From contig DASVDW010000209.1 of NCBI GenBank assembly GCA_036380925.1, positions 1 through 14,472 of the forward strand: 14,472 nt of DNA, read 5' to 3'. Made by a program: the position numbers and the translations under genes. The notes below the pieces were generated by a model, which worked only from the letters and a program-made list of their open reading frames with translations, did no database searches and was not told the origin of the DNA. Shown piece by piece: positions 13,715-14,472 of this stretch. Source of the DNA: JAICLV01 sp036380925. GTDB taxonomy: Bacteria; Actinomycetota; Actinomycetes; Acidothermales; Acidothermaceae. Position 1 is the stretch's first letter. Every line of letters begins with the position of its first letter.

Positions 13715-14125
13715 ATGCCCGCCCGCAAGTCGATGCCGAGCACTGTCGCGCGCTCGTCGAAGAAGGCGCAAGACACGTGGGCCAAGACCTATGACTCGGC
13801 CCTGAAGGAGTACGGCGAGGGAGAGCGGCCGCGCCGGACCGCGTTCGCTTCCCTCAAGCACAGTTTCGAGAAGGTCGGCGACCACTGGGAGCCGAAGGAC
13901 CACAAGGGGCCGTCCGACAAGCAAGCCGCGCGCGGCGGCGCCAGTGCCCGCCGGCGTCCGGCCAAGACGGCAGGTGGCGTCGACGCGAACGCGAGCAAGC
14001 GGCATCTGTACGACCTGGCGAAGCGGCTTGACGTGCCGGGCCGCTCGACAATGACCAAGAGCGAGCTGGTCGACGCGCTTCAGAAGGCGAACAACCGCAA
14101 AACGGCGAGCGCCCGCTCACGATGA
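13715..14125 (+). CDS. ChaB domain protein with C-terminal Rho_N (SAP-like) domain
   Basis: This is a small basic protein of 136 residues with two recognisable parts. Residues about 6-60 resemble ChaB: MPSTVARSSKKAQDTWAKTYDSAL, then RRTAFASLKHSFEKVGDHW, ending in the typical K-x-x-F-x-K-x-G-x-x-W. A Lys/Arg-rich linker follows (about 60-92). Residues about 94-128 match the Rho N-terminal helix-extended-helix domain (SKRHLYDLAKRLDVPGRSTM, then TKSELVDALQKA), which binds nucleic acid in other proteins. ChaB was named as a regulator of the ChaA cation antiporter in enteric bacteria; no ChaA is seen here. The fusion suggests a nucleic-acid-associated stress protein, which is inference. The stop codon is part of a hairpin. 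Confidence 0.85.
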   Translation: MPARKSMPSTVARSSKKAQDTWAKTYDSALKEYGEGERPRRTAFASLKHSFEKVGDHWEPKDHKGPSDKQAARGGASARRRPAKTAGGVDANASKRHLYDLAKRLDVPGRSTMTKSELVDALQKANNRKTASARSR

Positions 14126-14153
14126 GCGGGCGCGCGGCGCGGTGGCTGTTTTT
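14098..14153. terminator. Probable bidirectional terminator between ChaB and NlpC/P60 genes
   Basis: A perfect 11-bp stem, GCGCCCGCTCA (14109-14119) with TGAGCGGGCGC (14123-14133), closes around the triloop CGA. It contains the ChaB stop. On the minus strand a T4 run follows after six bases (A-run in the plus strand at 14098-14102). On the plus strand a T5 run (14149-14153) follows only after 15 bases, so termination is more convincing for the minus-strand NlpC/P60 gene. Confidence 0.55.
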
Positions 14154-14171
14154 CGATCAGCCGCCGGTCAG

Positions 14172-14472
14172 CTAGGGACGAACCGCCATGCTGGGTCGGC
14201 CCCAGATCGACTGGATCTGGACGACGGTGCCGGTGTGCGGGGCGCTGATGATGCGTCCGCCACCGATGTAGATCGCGACGTGGTAGGACGGGTTTCCCCA
14301 AAACACCAGGTCGCCGGGCTGCAGCGCCGACAGCGAGACTCGCGCGCCTTCGCGCTGTTGCGCCACGGACGAGTGCGACAACGAGACCCCGGCGGCGCCC
14401 CAAGCGCGCATGGTCAATCCAGAGCAGTCGAACGAGCCTGGTCCGGCGCCGCCCCAGCGATAGGGCTTACCC
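14172..14472 (-). CDS. NlpC/P60 peptidoglycan endopeptidase, C-terminal domain (5' end cut off)
   Basis: This is the catalytic domain of a secreted cysteine peptidase of the NlpC/P60 family (RipA-like), which cuts peptide stems in peptidoglycan between D-Glu and the diamino acid. The frame is open to the right edge; the 100 visible residues begin GKPYRWGGAGPGSFDCSGL. The apparent start codons within it (near 14417) are internal, because the catalytic Cys of FDCSG (codon 14424-14426) lies upstream of them. The other catalytic residues are present: His in YHVAIYIG (codon 14280-14282) and the third polar residue, His in APHTG (codon 14235-14237). LQPGDLVFW is the usual family strand. The N-terminal signal and any coiled coil are outside the window. 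It is convergent with ChaB. Confidence 0.93.
   Translation of the reverse strand, partial: GKPYRWGGAGPGSFDCSGLTMRAWGAAGVSLSHSSVAQQREGARVSLSALQPGDLVFWGNPSYHVAIYIGGGRIISAPHTGTVVQIQSIWGRPSMAVRP

Noticed and set aside
12843..13805. Plus-strand open frame (320 codons) opposite DUF4129 and DUF5709
   Set aside because: It crosses three genes and the divergent promoter region and has low-complexity Arg/Ala/Val composition. It conflicts with the DUF4129, DUF5709 and ChaB assignments.

Overview
The window is about 70% G+C by eye, dense in genes and rich in four-base stop/start overlaps. The gene content (DUF5709 protein, ChaB/Rho_N fusion, RipA-type NlpC/P60 domain, MoxR-DUF58-DUF4129 cassette, SigB-like promoter motifs) points to a chromosomal segment of an actinomycete (Actinomycetota). 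I cannot place it to genus. I see no tRNA, rRNA, CRISPR array, insertion sequence or prophage gene, and no gene-free stretch over 300 bases.

Layout. (1) 1-3509, plus strand: a zinc/manganese-type ABC uptake operon with a solute-binding protein (cut by the left edge), an ATPase and two permeases, each joined to the next by an ATGA overlap. (2) 3427-5133: a complete GspE/PilB-type assembly ATPase whose start lies 83 bases inside the last permease frame, with no pilus or secretion partner in view. (3) 5223-8261, plus: a membrane-anchored short-chain dehydrogenase, an EamA-type exporter and an L,D-transpeptidase-like lipoprotein. (4) 13085 down to 8263, minus: a tightly coupled envelope/stress operon, DUF4129 protein > small membrane protein > MoxR AAA+ ATPase > DUF58 protein > small polytopic membrane protein, then a membrane-anchored HExxH protein that meets the L,D-transpeptidase tail to tail. 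(5) 13146-14125: a DUF5709 acidic protein and a ChaB/Rho_N protein, transcribed divergently from about 125 bases that hold two back-to-back SigB-like promoter motifs. (6) The right edge has the C-terminal catalytic domain of an NlpC/P60 peptidoglycan hydrolase (minus, cut), convergent with ChaB across a hairpin.

How it fits together: much of the right two thirds concerns the cell envelope (L,D-transpeptidase, NlpC/P60 hydrolase, MoxR cassette, putative membrane metalloprotease) and general stress (DUF5709, ChaB). The left third is metal uptake. Nothing here is proof of a wholly new system. The items most worth a second look are the divergent SigB-like promoter pair, the HExxH protein at the end of the MoxR operon, the orphan assembly ATPase and its odd overlap with the permease, and the nested inverted repeat ahead of the EamA gene.
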